A stretch of DNA of 64,000 nucleotides. It comes from Pseudomonas oleovorans subsp. oleovorans. Its GTDB lineage: Bacteria; Pseudomonadota; Gammaproteobacteria; Pseudomonadales; Pseudomonadaceae. Below, piece after piece: positions 1-8,469 of the stretch (position 1 is its first letter; every line of letters starts with the position of its first letter). Under the pieces are notes generated by a model. That model had not been told where the DNA came from. It saw only the letters and a program-made list of their open reading frames with translations, and ran no database searches. The translations under genes were made by a program, and so were the position numbers. The stretch covers positions 49,784 through 113,783 of the forward strand of contig NZ_NIUB01000013.1 of the NCBI RefSeq assembly GCF_002197815.1. The letters run 5' to 3'.

Positions 1-403
1 ACAGCGGGTCGATGATGAACAGGCTCGACCAGGCCGTAGGTGTCGGCATCAGCGGCCAGAACAGCTGGGTGCCGTAGCTGGTGAAGGCGTCCAGCAGCGG
101 GTGGGTGATCAGCACCAGCCACAGCGTGAGCAATAAACGATTGGCCGAGTAACCCGGGTGAGGGCGAAAGCGCCTGGCCAGCCAGGTCAGCAGCAGGGCA
201 AAGCCGCTGAGAACGAACAGCGAGTGGCTGAAACCGCGATGGTAGGTCATGTTGGCCACGGCATCGCCGTATTCCATGACCACATCCAGGTCGGGAACGG
301 TGGCGAGCATCGCGCCGTAGAGCAGCGCCTTGCGCCCCTGCCAGCGACCGAGCAGCGCGCCCTGGATGCTGGCGCCGAGTACCGCCTGGGTTATGGAGTC
401 CAT
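1..403 (-). CDS. Membrane-bound metal-dependent hydrolase family (YdjM/DUF457-like), 3' part missing
   Basis: The ATG is at 403-401 and the frame stays open to the window edge, so only the first ~134 residues are present. The product begins MDSITQAVLGASIQGALLGRW and carries hydrophobic segments separated by HRGFSHSL and HPLLDAFTSYGTQLFWP. These His/Asp motifs are the signature of the LexA-regulated YdjM/DUF457 family of inner-membrane proteins, annotated as membrane-bound metal-dependent hydrolases; their substrate is not established. The next gene, arfB, is divergent. The family call is fairly secure; the activity is not. Confidence 0.75.
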   Translation of the reverse strand, partial: MDSITQAVLGASIQGALLGRWQGRKALLYGAMLATVPDLDVVMEYGDAVANMTYHRGFSHSLFVLSGFALLLTWLARRFRPHPGYSANRLLLTLWLVLITHPLLDAFTSYGTQLFWPLMPTPTAWSSLFIIDPL

Positions 404-533
404 CGAGTGCTTCCGAAAAAAGACAGGCCGCTACGTTAGCCGAGGTGACCGGCGAATGCCGTGGGGAAATTTCAAGCAAAGATTACAGCTGCGGCGGGTA
501 TTCTGATGCCATGCCTTTCAAGAAATCATGGCC

Positions 534-947
534 ATGCTGATCGTCTCCAACAGTGTTCACCTTCCCGATGATGAAATCGAACTGACCGCCATCCGCGCCC
601 AGGGCGCCGGTGGGCAGAACGTCAACAAGGTGTCCAGCGCCGTGCACCTGCGTTTCGACAGCCAGGCCTCATCGTTGCCGCCCTTTTACAAGGAGCGCCT
701 GCTGACGCTTGCCGACAGTCGTATCACCGCCGACGGGGTGGTGATCATCAAGGCGCAGCAGTACCGCACTCAGGAGCAGAATCGCGCCGATGCCCTGGAG
801 CGCCTTGCCGAGTTGATCCGCAGCGCCGGCAAGGTGGAAAAGCAACGCCGCCCGACCAAACCGACCCTGGGCTCGAAGAAGCGTCGCCTGGACGGCAAGA
901 GCAAGCGCGGCGCGATCAAGGCGGGGCGGGGCAAGGTGGATTTTTAG
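534..947 (+). CDS. arfB: Peptidyl-tRNA hydrolase ArfB (YaeJ), ribosome rescue
   Basis: A codon-independent release factor that hydrolyses peptidyl-tRNA on ribosomes stalled at mRNA ends. The protein has the GGQ catalytic motif at residues ~26-28 within IRAQGAGGQNVNK, followed by VSSAVHLRF. It ends in a basic Lys/Arg tail (KKRRLDGKSKRGAIKAGRGK) that in ArfB enters the empty mRNA channel. The 137-residue length matches the family and excludes full-length RF1/RF2. ATG 534 gives the usual MLIVSN-type start with better spacing from the purine-rich AAGAA; ATG 528 in frame is the alternative. The last four bases overlap the convergent end of mgsA. Confidence 0.93.
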   Translation: MLIVSNSVHLPDDEIELTAIRAQGAGGQNVNKVSSAVHLRFDSQASSLPPFYKERLLTLADSRITADGVVIIKAQQYRTQEQNRADALERLAELIRSAGKVEKQRRPTKPTLGSKKRRLDGKSKRGAIKAGRGKVDF

Positions 948-1408
948 CCGCGCGCTGCCAGATAAGCCTGATAGTCGGGAATGCGATACTCGTGCTGTTG
1001 CTCCAGCAGGCTGCTGCTGAGCATGTAGTCGGCGCTGCTCTCGTTGCACGCTACCGGGATGTTCCATACCGCCGCTACACGCAGCAGTGCCTTGATATCC
1101 GGGTCGTGTGGCTGCGGCTCGAACGGGTCCCAGAAGAACACCAGCATGTCCACGCGCTGCTCGGCAATGCGTGCGCCGATTTGCTGGTCGCCGCCCAGCG
1201 GGCCGCTGATCATGCTCTCCACCGGCAGATCCAGGCGTTTGCTCAAGAGTAGGCCGGTGGTGCCGGTGGCCACCAGTTCATGGCGCGCCAGCTTGTCGCG
1301 TTGACGTTCGCACCAGTCCAGCAGGAAACCCTTGCAGTGATCATGCGCCACCAGTGCGATGCGCTTGCGTGCCGGCAGTTGGGCACGGGTAAAGCTGATA
1401 CGGCTCAT
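944..1408 (-). CDS. mgsA: Methylglyoxal synthase
   Basis: Converts dihydroxyacetone phosphate to methylglyoxal and phosphate, a bypass relieving sugar-phosphate stress. The 154-residue protein aligns along its whole length with E. coli MgsA. It keeps LVAHDHCK near the N terminus, SGPLGGDQQIGA with the catalytic Asp, FFWDPFEPQPHDPDIKALLR with the active-site His-Asp, and the final IPDYQAYL. A strong AGGAGG lies just before the ATG. The gene starts 12 bp after the gap stop codon on the same strand, so it is probably co-transcribed with gap, which acts on the other triose phosphate. Its 3' end overlaps arfB by 4 bp. Confidence 0.95.
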   Translation of the reverse strand: MSRISFTRAQLPARKRIALVAHDHCKGFLLDWCERQRDKLARHELVATGTTGLLLSKRLDLPVESMISGPLGGDQQIGARIAEQRVDMLVFFWDPFEPQPHDPDIKALLRVAAVWNIPVACNESSADYMLSSSLLEQQHEYRIPDYQAYLAARG

Positions 1409-1420
1409 CGAGCCTCCTGT

Positions 1421-2422
1421 TCAATTCAAGCGGGCCAGGACCAGGCAGTTGTCCAGCATACGGTTGGAGAAGCCCCACTCATTGTCATACCAGGCCATGA
1501 CCTTGAGCAGCTTGCCGCTGACCTTGGTGTGGTTGGCGTCGAAGATCGATGACAACGGGTTGTGGTTGAAGTCGCAGGACACCAGCGGCAGAGCGTTGTA
1601 ACCGAGAACCGGGGATCGCTCGCTGGCGGCCTTGAGCAGGGCATTGACTTCCTCGGCAGTGGTTTCGCGCTTGACCTGCACGGTCAGATCGACCAGCGAC
1701 ACGTTGATCACCGGCACCCGCACGGCCATACCGGTAAGCTTGCCGGCCAGCTCCGGCAGTACCAGGCCGACCGCTTCGGCGGCGCCGGTTTTGGTCGGGA
1801 TCATCGATTGGGTCGCCGAGCGTGCGCGGTACGGGTCGCTGTGGTACACATCGGACAGGTTCTGGTCGTTGGTGTAGGCGTGGATGGTGGTCATCAGGCC
1901 TTGCTCGATGCCCAATTCGCGTTGCAGCACCTGGGCCACCGGCGCCAGGCAGTTGGTGGTGCAGGAGGCGTTGGAGATGATCTGCATGTCCGGCGTCAGC
2001 ACCTGTTCGTTGACGCCATACACCACGGTGGCGTCGGCACCCTTGGCGGGCGCGGAGATCAAGACCTTGCGCGCGCCGGCGGTGAGGTGCGCGGCGGCCT
2101 TGTCGCGCTCGGTGAACAGCCCGGTGCATTCCAGCACCACATCGACCTGATGGGTTTTCCACGGCAGCTCGGCCGGGTTGCGAATGGTGCTGACGGCGAT
2201 GCGGTCACCCTTGATCCACAAGCTTTCGCCGTCCACTTTAACTTCTTCAGGGAAATGGCCGTGGACGCTGTCATATTGCAACAGGTGGGCATTGATCGCG
2301 CTGTCGCCCAGGTCGTTGATGGCCACGACCTGCAGGTGCTGGCGATATTGCTGGGTGTAGAGTGCGCGTAGCACGTTGCGGCCGATGCGGCCGAAGCCAT
2401 TGATGGCGATGCGTAGTGTCAT
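1421..2422 (-). CDS. gap: Glyceraldehyde-3-phosphate dehydrogenase, type I
   Basis: Oxidises glyceraldehyde 3-phosphate to 1,3-bisphosphoglycerate with NAD+. The 333-residue cytoplasmic enzyme has the Rossmann start [19 protein letters not shown], the catalytic Cys in [12 protein letters not shown], and [12 protein letters not shown] near the C terminus. It is divergent from edd across a 130-bp region holding two HexR-type operators. This is the known Pseudomonas arrangement, in which gap-1 and edd are derepressed together when KDPG binds HexR. mgsA follows directly downstream. Confidence 0.97.
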   Translation of the reverse strand: MTLRIAINGFGRIGRNVLRALYTQQYRQHLQVVAINDLGDSAINAHLLQYDSVHGHFPEEVKVDGESLWIKGDRIAVSTIRNPAELPWKTHQVDVVLECTGLFTERDKAAAHLTAGARKVLISAPAKGADATVVYGVNEQVLTPDMQIISNASCTTNCLAPVAQVLQRELGIEQGLMTTIHAYTNDQNLSDVYHSDPYRARSATQSMIPTKTGAAEAVGLVLPELAGKLTGMAVRVPVINVSLVDLTVQVKRETTAEEVNALLKAASERSPVLGYNALPLVSCDFNHNPLSSIFDANHTKVSGKLLKVMAWYDNEWGFSNRMLDNCLVLARLN

Positions 2423-2443
2423 GGTGAGGGTCTCGTCAATTTG

Positions 2444-2458
2444 TTGTTGTAATTACAA
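2444..2458. promoter_or_regulatory. HexR-type operator, gap side
   Basis: TTGTTGTAATTACAA fits the HexR consensus TTGT-N7/8-ACAA exactly with N7. It lies 22 bp upstream of the gap start codon, placed to block gap transcription. Consensus is from P. putida HexR studies; binding here is inferred. Confidence 0.8.
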
Positions 2459-2505
2459 GATTATTCCCATTTCTCTAGAAATCAAGCCCATTGAGTGGCA
2501 GTATT

Positions 2506-2520
2506 TTGTTGTAAATACAA
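2506..2520. promoter_or_regulatory. HexR-type operator, edd side
   Basis: TTGTTGTAAATACAA is a second TTGT-N7-ACAA site differing from the first at one base. It lies 33 bp before the edd ATG, so each divergent promoter appears to have its own operator. Confidence 0.8.
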
Positions 2521-2552
2521 ATAAGCGCTAGTCGCTAGCCTGGAGATTCCCC

Positions 2553-4376
2553 ATGCATCCCCGCGTTGTTGAAGTGACCGAACGTCTTGTCCAGCGCAGC
2601 CGCGCCACGCGCCAGCGCTACCTGGAGATGATCCGTGCCGCCGCCAGCGAAGGCCCGCAGCGGGGCAAGCTGCAGTGCGCCAACTTCGCCCATGGCGTGG
2701 CTGGCTGCAGCGGTCACGACAAGCAGACCCTGCGCCTGATGGATGCGGCCAACGTGGCCATCGTGTCTGCCTACAACGACATGTTGTCGGCCCATCAGCC
2801 CTACGAAACCTTTCCCGAGCAGATCAAACAGGCGCTGCGTGAGCTGGGCTCAGTGGGGCAGTTCGCCGGTGGCGTACCGGCCATGTGCGATGGTGTGACC
2901 CAGGGTGAGCCGGGCATGGAGATTGGGATCGCCAGTCGCGAGGTGATCGCCATGTCCACCGCTGTGGCGCTGTCGCACAACATGTTCGATGCGGCGCTGT
3001 ATCTGGGCGTGTGCGACAAGATCGTGCCAGGGCTGATGATGGGCGCGCTGCGTTTCGGTCATCTGCCGTCGATATTCGTGCCGGCCGGGCCGATGACCTC
3101 GGGGCTGTCCAACAAGGAGAAGGCCGACGTGCGTCAGCGTTACGCCGAGGGCAAGGCGACCCGCGACGAGCTGCTGGCGGCGGAAATGGCCGCTTACCAC
3201 GGGCCAGGTACCTGCACCTTCTATGGCACCGCCAATACCAACCAGCTACTGATGGAGGTGATGGGCCTGCACCTGCCAGGCGCTTCCTTCATCAATCCGG
3301 GCACGCCGCTGCGTGATGCGCTGACCCGTGAAGCTGCGCAGCAGGTCACCCGCCTGACCAAGCAGAGCGGGAGTTTCATGCCCATCGGCGAGATCGTCGA
3401 CGAGCGTTGCCTGGTCAACTCCATCGTTGCCCTGCATGCCACTGGTGGCTCCACCAACCATACCCTGCATATGCCGGCCATCGCCCGCGCCGCCGGCATT
3501 CTGCTGACCTGGCAGGACATGGCCGACCTGTCCGAAGTGGTGCCGACCCTCGCGCACGTCTACCCCAATGGCAAGGCCGACATCAACCACTTCCAGGCCG
3601 CTGGCGGCATGGCTTTCCTGATCCGCGAATTGCTCGACGCCGGGTTGCTACATGAAGAGGTCAACACCGTGGCCGGCCGCGGCCTGTCACGCTACACCCG
3701 TGAGCCCTTCCTCGAGGACGGCAAGCTGGTCTGGCGCGACGGGCCGAGCGAAAGTCTGGAGGAAAGCGTGCTGCGCCCCGTGGCGCGGCCGTTCTCGGCA
3801 GAAGGCGGCCTGCGCCTGATGCAGGGCAACCTGGGGCGTGGGGTGATGAAGGTGTCCGCGGTGGCCCCCGAGCATCAGGTGGTGGAAGCACCAGCTCTGG
3901 TGTTCGAGGATCAGTTGGAGCTGGTCGAAGCCTTCAAGGCCGGCAAGCTGGAGCGCGATTTCGTCGCCGTGGTGCGTTTTCAGGGGCCGCGCAGCAACGG
4001 CATGCCGGAGCTGCACAAGATGACGCCTTACCTGGGTGTGCTGCAGGATCGCGGCTTCAAGGTGGCACTGGTTACCGATGGGCGCATGTCCGGCGCTTCG
4101 GGCAAGATCCCGGCAGCCATTCATGTCTGCCCGGAGGCTTTCGATGGCGGGCCGCTGGCGCGGGTGCGTGACGGCGATCTGATTCGTGTCGATGGTCAGC
4201 GCGGGCAGCTGGTGCTGCAGGTCGATGAAGCCGAGTTCAGCGCGCGCGAGTTGGCGCCAAAGCCGGCTCCGGCAATCGGCTGCGGCCGCGAGTTGTTCGC
4301 CTTCATGCGCCACAACTTCAGCACGGCGGAGCAGGGCGCCAGTGCCTTTACCGAGAGCCTCGAGTCGCTGGTCTGA
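2553..4376 (+). CDS. edd: Phosphogluconate dehydratase (Entner-Doudoroff)
   Basis: Dehydrates 6-phosphogluconate to 2-keto-3-deoxy-6-phosphogluconate, the committed Entner-Doudoroff step. The 607-residue length is normal for Edd. Family motifs include [16 protein letters not shown] with an iron-sulfur ligand Cys, [20 protein letters not shown], and [18 protein letters not shown] near the C terminus, so it belongs to the IlvD/Edd family with Edd-type features. HexR-type sites lie upstream. Many pseudomonads follow edd with glk and gltRS; here a REP element and the convergent rdgC follow instead. Confidence 0.96.
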   Translation: MHPRVVEVTERLVQRSRATRQRYLEMIRAAASEGPQRGKLQCANFAHGVAGCSGHDKQTLRLMDAANVAIVSAYNDMLSAHQPYETFPEQIKQALRELGSVGQFAGGVPAMCDGVTQGEPGMEIGIASREVIAMSTAVALSHNMFDAALYLGVCDKIVPGLMMGALRFGHLPSIFVPAGPMTSGLSNKEKADVRQRYAEGKATRDELLAAEMAAYHGPGTCTFYGTANTNQLLMEVMGLHLPGASFINPGTPLRDALTREAAQQVTRLTKQSGSFMPIGEIVDERCLVNSIVALHATGGSTNHTLHMPAIARAAGILLTWQDMADLSEVVPTLAHVYPNGKADINHFQAAGGMAFLIRELLDAGLLHEEVNTVAGRGLSRYTREPFLEDGKLVWRDGPSESLEESVLRPVARPFSAEGGLRLMQGNLGRGVMKVSAVAPEHQVVEAPALVFEDQLELVEAFKAGKLERDFVAVVRFQGPRSNGMPELHKMTPYLGVLQDRGFKVALVTDGRMSGASGKIPAAIHVCPEAFDGGPLARVRDGDLIRVDGQRGQLVLQVDEAEFSARELAPKPAPAIGCGRELFAFMRHNFSTAEQGASAFTESLESLV

Positions 4377-4448
4377 GGCAGGCGCCTGTTGCCCGGATTG
4401 CATCGGGCTACTTGCCAGACGCCGGCAAGGCCTGCAAAGCCGCTCTTC

Positions 4449-4523
4449 GTAGGAGCCCCGCCTCGGGGCGAAGCTTTATCCAAGCGTGCCCCGCCCTGAT
4501 TCGCGGCGGGGCGCCGCTCCTAC
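4449..4523. repeat. REP-type inverted pair
   Basis: Begins GTAGGAGCCCCGCCTCGGGG and ends CGGGGCGCCGCTCCTAC, so the arms can pair into a long hairpin. It fills the gap between the convergent ends of edd and rdgC. The same GTAGGAG...CTCCTAC frame recurs in several other gaps of the window. Confidence 0.8.
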
Positions 4524-4539
4524 AGACCTGCGTCCTGCT

Positions 4540-5460
4540 TCAGATCCCCTGCGGAATTTCTTCGCCGCCCAGTGCGCTGAACAGCTCGGGCAGGAACTCT
4601 ACCAGGGTCATCATCATCAGGATGAAGCTGGCGTCCTGCTGGGCCAGGGCGTCGTCACCGCCGTCCTGTTCGGCCTGCTCCTGCAGCACGTCTTCGAAGC
4701 GCAGGCGCTTGATGGTCAGCTTGTCATCGAGCACGAACGACAGCTTGTCCTGCCAGGCCAGCGATAGTTGAGTAACCTGTTTGCCGGTGGACAGGTGCAG
4801 CTGGATTTCCTCGCTGGTCAGGTCTTGGCGCTTGCAGCGCACCACGCCGCCGTCTTCGTGGGTGTCACGCAGCTCGCACTCGTCGAGGACGAAGAAGCCT
4901 TCGGCAGCGCTCTGGTTCTTCAGCCAGTCGGTGAGGGTGGCGGTCGGCGCGATCTTCACCGACAGCGGGCGCACCGGCAGCGAGCCGATGGCTTCACGCA
5001 GGGTGGAGAGCAGGTCTTCAGCCTTCTTGGCGCTGGCGCTGTCGACCAGGATCAGGCCCTGCTTCGGCGCGATGGCGGCGAAGGTGCCGGATTTGCGGAT
5101 AAAGGCGCGCGGCAGGAAGGCCTGGACGATCTCGTCTTTGATCTGGTCGCGCTCTTTCTTGTACACCTTGCGCATCTGCGTGTTTTCGATTTCGTCGACC
5201 TTCTCCTTCAGCGCATCACGCACCACCGAACCCGGCAGAATGCGTTCTTCCTTGCGTGCGCCAATCAGCAGGAAGTCGCCGCTGACATGCACCAGTGGCG
5301 CATCGGCGCCCTTGCCGAAGGGGGCGGTGAAACCGTAGGTGGTCAGTTCCTGGCTGGCGCAGGGACGGGCCGGTTTACTGGCCAGTGCGGTCTCCAGCGC
5401 TTCGGCGTCGAAAGGAATGTCCTGGGTGAGACGGTAGACCAGCAGGTTACGAAACCACAT
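4540..5460 (-). CDS. rdgC: Recombination-associated protein RdgC
   Basis: A nucleoid-associated ring-forming dimer that binds DNA without strong sequence preference and modulates RecA activity. The 306-residue product starts [20 protein letters not shown] and contains [28 protein letters not shown] and [20 protein letters not shown], all characteristic of RdgC. The frame is open 44 codons further upstream, but the typical MWFRN start at 5460 gives the family length. The order rdgC, FKBP gene, prc matches P. aeruginosa as I recall it. Confidence 0.95.
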   Translation of the reverse strand: MWFRNLLVYRLTQDIPFDAEALETALASKPARPCASQELTTYGFTAPFGKGADAPLVHVSGDFLLIGARKEERILPGSVVRDALKEKVDEIENTQMRKVYKKERDQIKDEIVQAFLPRAFIRKSGTFAAIAPKQGLILVDSASAKKAEDLLSTLREAIGSLPVRPLSVKIAPTATLTDWLKNQSAAEGFFVLDECELRDTHEDGGVVRCKRQDLTSEEIQLHLSTGKQVTQLSLAWQDKLSFVLDDKLTIKRLRFEDVLQEQAEQDGGDDALAQQDASFILMMMTLVEFLPELFSALGGEEIPQGI

Positions 5461-5704
5461 GAGCGGGTGATTCTCCATTGATGATGAAGTCGCGGATTGG
5501 CGCCATCCTTGAACTCTCCCGTTGGGGAAAGCTGGCGCGCAGCGACGGATGAAGGTGGCGGGCCAATAACGCTGACCGCCGGCACAGAACACGCATTATT
5601 CTCCGCTGGCGTGTCCAGGCCAACCCTGACAACGAGTCTGCGAGGAAATTCGCCGGTCGTAGCTAAGTTCTTGCTGCGGCGGTAAATTTTTTTGCGAAGA
5701 GGGC

Positions 5705-5733
5705 TTGCCAAGGCTCGCCTCGCTCTCTAAAAT
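5705..5733 (+). promoter_or_regulatory. Sigma-70 promoter of the tRNA-Val/Asp unit
   Basis: TTGCCA, a 17-bp spacer and TAAAAT precede tRNA-Val by 21 bp. A GC-rich discriminator (GCGCCCC) follows the -10, as is usual for stringently controlled stable RNA promoters. Confidence 0.7.
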
Positions 5734-5754
5734 GCGCCCCACTTCGAGAGTGAA

Positions 5755-5830
5755 GGGTGATTAGCTCAGCCGGGAGAGCATCTGCCTTACAAGCAGAGGG
5801 TCGGCGGTTCGATCCCGTCATCACCCACCA
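5755..5830 (+). tRNA. tRNA-Val (UAC)
   Basis: A 76-nt cloverleaf with acceptor arms GGGTGAT/ATCACCC, discriminator A and encoded CCA. The anticodon TAC is at 5788-5790 in loop CTTACAA, and the T arm is GGTTCGATCC. Nearly identical to E. coli tRNA-Val(UAC). Confidence 0.97.
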
Positions 5831-5845
5831 ATCTCGCAGTTACGC

Positions 5846-5922
5846 GCAGCGGTAGTTCAGTCGGTTAGAATACCGGCCTGTCACGCCGGGGGTCGCGGGT
5901 TCGAGTCCCGTCCGCTGCGCCA
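5846..5922 (+). tRNA. tRNA-Asp (GUC)
   Basis: A 77-nt cloverleaf with acceptor arms GCAGCGG/CCGCTGC, discriminator G and encoded CCA. The anticodon GTC is at 5880-5882 in CTGTCAC, and the T arm is GGGTTCGAGTCCC. It lies 15 bp after tRNA-Val and is probably on the same transcript. Confidence 0.97.
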
Positions 5923-6108
5923 TTCTTCTCCTCGCTTCATCCCCTTCTGTGACAACTCTTCGGCGTCCGCCGAAATCTTCGAAAAATCCTTTGTTTGCTT
6001 GAACTTAAGCGCATTGCTCGGCTCCTATGCCGTAGCCAGTGATTGCGGCGTACTGCTAATCTCGCGCTTTCACACGACGGCCTTCGGGCGCATCTACAAG
6101 GAACAAGC

Positions 6109-6828
6109 ATGAAACAGCATCGTTTGGCGGCAGCGGTTGCCCTGGTGGGCCTGGTGCTTGCCGGTTGCGATTCGCAAACCAGCGAAGTCGAACTCAAGAG
6201 CCCGGCGCAGAAAGCCTCCTACGGCATCGGCCTGAACATGGGGCGCAGCCTGTCCGAAGAGGGTATGGATGATCTGGATTCCAAGGCCGTCGCTCAGGGC
6301 ATCGAAGACGCGCTGGCGAAGAAGGAACCGCGCATCAAGGACGAAGACATGATCGAGGCCTTCTCCTTCCTGCAGAACCGTGCTGAAGAGCGCATGACTG
6401 CGCTGAACAAGGAAGCCGCTGAAGCCGGCAAGAAATTCCTTGAAGAGAACGGCAAGCGCGAAGGCGTGGTCACCACCGCTTCTGGCCTGCAGTACGAAGT
6501 GATCAAGAAAGCCGACGGCGAACAGCCGAAGGAAAGCGACGTAGTGACCGTTCACTATGAAGGCAAACTGACCGATGGCAGCGTATTCGACAGCTCCGTC
6601 GCACGTGGCAGCCCCATCGATCTGCCGGTTGGCGGCGTGATCCCAGGCTGGGTCGAAGGCCTGCAACTGATGCACGTGGGTGAGAAGTACAAGCTGTACA
6701 TCCCCAGCGAGCTGGCTTACGGCGAGCAGAGCCCGTCCCCGGCCATTCCGGCCAACTCGGTACTGGTGTTCGATCTGGAACTGATCGGCATCAAGGATCA
6801 GGCCGCCGCCGAGCCGACCGAGCCGTAA
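6109..6828 (+). CDS. FKBP-type peptidyl-prolyl isomerase, lipoprotein
   Basis: Catalyses cis-trans isomerisation of X-Pro bonds in envelope proteins. From ATG 6109 the 239-residue precursor has a signal peptide ending in lipobox LVLAGC. Next comes an FKBP N-terminal dimerisation domain (KASYGIGLNMGRSL), a helical linker, then a C-terminal FKBP domain from residue ~130. The FKBP domain has VTVHYEGKLTDGSVFDSS, VIPGWVEGLQLM and KLYIPSELAYG, which hold the usual pocket residues. The architecture is that of Mip/FkpA/FklB. An upstream in-frame ATG at 6043 would bury the signal peptide. A strong terminator follows. Confidence 0.92.
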   Translation: MKQHRLAAAVALVGLVLAGCDSQTSEVELKSPAQKASYGIGLNMGRSLSEEGMDDLDSKAVAQGIEDALAKKEPRIKDEDMIEAFSFLQNRAEERMTALNKEAAEAGKKFLEENGKREGVVTTASGLQYEVIKKADGEQPKESDVVTVHYEGKLTDGSVFDSSVARGSPIDLPVGGVIPGWVEGLQLMHVGEKYKLYIPSELAYGEQSPSPAIPANSVLVFDLELIGIKDQAAAEPTEP

Positions 6829-6844
6829 CACTCGGTACTCGTTT

Positions 6845-6872
6845 ACAACGCCCCGTCTTGACGGGGCGTTGT
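6845..6872 (+). terminator. Rho-independent terminator after the FKBP gene
   Basis: A perfect 12-bp stem ACAACGCCCCGT/ACGGGGCGTTGT with loop CTTG, followed by CGTTT. It lies 17 bp past the stop codon. Confidence 0.88.
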
Positions 6873-6875
6873 CGT

Positions 6876-7163
6876 TTCTGGGGGCGCTCAGCCGCTACGA
6901 GGCGCCCTGAGTGTTACGCTTATGCACATCATGCAAAGGGTCCTAACAAGCTCGTGAAAAACTTGCAAGCCTCTTGTTCGAAATATGCAACTTGTTGATT
7001 TTATTAGATTTTATATGCTGTATAAAAAATATCCGATCTAACTCAAGGCCCCATACCACGGGGCTTTGGTAGGCTTGTCGAAAGTCTTTGCACAGAGTTA
7101 TCCACAGGTTCTGTGGGTAAGCGAGGCAAGCCCAGAAAACGCCTGGCTTGCCGAGGAGAGCGA
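6876..7163. other. AT-rich intergenic stretch with paired DnaA-type boxes
   Basis: No gene is visible. The stretch at ~6975-7040 is markedly AT-rich for this genome. TTATCCACA (7098-7106) and the inverted TGTGGGTAA (7112-7120) are DnaA-box sequences separated by 5 bp. No dnaA, dnaN or gyrB lies nearby, so this is not the chromosomal origin as far as can be seen. Confidence 0.5.
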
Positions 7164-7583
7164 ATGAAAACACCCTGGAAATTGCTCCGCTACCTGCCGC
7201 AGGCTGCTCGTTTTCTGCGTGAAGGTCGGCTGCCGGAGCTGTTGCATGCGCTGCGTGACAAGCGTACCCCTCAAGGGCAGCGCTTCGCCGTATTCAGGAA
7301 TGACCTGCAACTGCTTCGCGCCCTTAGCCTGGCCTGGTTCAAGGGCGAGTACCGGCAGATCAGCCGGCAGGCGTTGTTGACCATCGTGGCGGCGTTGCTC
7401 TATGTCATCGCGCCGCTCGATGCTATTCCCGACTGGCTGGTTGGCCTTGGCTTCATCGACGATCTGGCTGTGCTGGCCTGGGTCATGCGCACCTGGCATG
7501 GCGAGCTGGAGGCCTTCAGGGCCTGGCGCGAGGCACAGAGCCCCGAGCGCCTGGCCCTGATCGAGCAGTTGCCTGTGGAGTAA
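7164..7583 (+). CDS. YkvA/DUF1232 family protein
   Basis: A 139-residue protein whose second half carries the DUF1232 signature LYVIAPLDAIPDWLVGLGFIDD, a short hydrophobic hairpin. The function of the family is not established. ATG 7164 follows GAGGAG at good spacing and gives the start MKTPWKLLRYLP; an upstream in-frame start would include the DnaA-box region and lacks an RBS. It appears to be a single gene between the FKBP gene and the HTH operon. Confidence 0.85.
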   Translation: MKTPWKLLRYLPQAARFLREGRLPELLHALRDKRTPQGQRFAVFRNDLQLLRALSLAWFKGEYRQISRQALLTIVAALLYVIAPLDAIPDWLVGLGFIDDLAVLAWVMRTWHGELEAFRAWREAQSPERLALIEQLPVE

Positions 7584-7780
7584 GGGGTGGAAGCGCAACG
7601 CAACTGATGCCAGTGCTTCTGCGAATCGTCTATCAAGCAGGCAGGATGGCGCACGCAGCACCAGCCTGGCGCTGATATCTTGGTCGCAGGTTTGTGCCTC
7701 AGTCGTCGGGTGCCTGTTAAGATGGCTGTTTGCAAGGAAGGGGTCGAGGTCGTCGGCCCTGCTTTCCAACGGAGAGATTC

Positions 7781-8107
7781 ATGACTGTGCAAATCATTGC
7801 CCGTGATGGCGAGCCAGAGTACGCGGTGTTGCCCTGGGCCGATTATCAGGCTCTGTTGCACGCTGCCGGGCGCGAACCGGTGGTCGCGCAAGCCAGCGCT
7901 GCTGAGCCAGTGGCAGAGCAGCAGCGGCCCGGACTCGATCAGTTGCGCAGGCTGCGTGAGGCCAAGGGCCTGACGGCAGAGAGCCTGGCGCGCAGCGTCG
8001 GCATCAGTCCGCATTACCTGGCGATGATCGAGAGCGGCGAACGACAGCCCGATGCCGCGATCATGCGTTCGCTGGCGTGGCAACTGGGGTTGGAGGGCTG
8101 GTCTTGA
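7781..8107 (+). CDS. XRE-family helix-turn-helix protein
   Basis: A 108-residue protein. The C-terminal half is a Cro/CI-type HTH (LRRLREAKGLTAESLARSV, then GISPHYLAMIESGERQPD). The N-terminal 30 residues (IIARDGEPEYAVLPWADYQA) resemble the Phd/YefM-like start found on some antitoxins and DNA-binding partners. GGAGAG precedes the ATG. The stop TGA overlaps the TTG start of the next gene, so the two are translationally coupled. The gene could regulate its own operon or act as an antitoxin-like protein; no typical toxin fold is recognisable next door. Confidence 0.82.
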   Translation: MTVQIIARDGEPEYAVLPWADYQALLHAAGREPVVAQASAAEPVAEQQRPGLDQLRRLREAKGLTAESLARSVGISPHYLAMIESGERQPDAAIMRSLAWQLGLEGWS

Positions 8108-8469
8108 GCGTGCGTATCAGCCGCCAGCATTGGCAGGCCTTGTTGACCGAGCTGGACGACGCGCGCCGTCAGCGCCACCTGCTCACCTACCGGGCGTTGA
8201 TCGAGCGGCTCGACCTGCCAACACCAGCCATGCAAACCCTCACCGCTGCTCTGGAGCATTTGGCCGCACTAGATGCGCGTGCCGAGCGTCCGCTGCGCAG
8301 CGCACTGGTCATCAGCCAGGGCGCCAGTCGCCTGCCGCGTACGGGATTCTTCGACTGCGTGACCCATCTCGGGCGCTTTAGCGGGGCTTGCGATGGCGTG
8401 GCAGCGGCATCCTGGCATGCCTCGGAGGTCGCTCGCGTGTTCGAGTTCGACTATCCCGCCGATGTCTAG
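8104..8469 (+). CDS. Conserved hypothetical protein, unknown function
   Basis: About 121 residues from TTG 8104 (GTG 8110 is an alternative; no ATG suits). It starts with an amphipathic SVRISRQHWQALLTELDDAR and is rich in Leu, Ala and Arg, with no signal peptide or membrane segment and no domain I recognise. The reading frame is trusted because it overlaps the HTH gene by 4 bp upstream and the Sel1 gene by 8 bp downstream (ATGTCTAG), giving a compact three-gene operon. Confidence 0.65.
   Translation: MSVRISRQHWQALLTELDDARRQRHLLTYRALIERLDLPTPAMQTLTAALEHLAALDARAERPLRSALVISQGASRLPRTGFFDCVTHLGRFSGACDGVAAASWHASEVARVFEFDYPADV

Noticed and set aside
7098..7120. DnaA boxes as a replication origin
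   Set aside because: Only two boxes, no dnaA, dnaN, gyrB or rpmH nearby, and ordinary genes on both sides.
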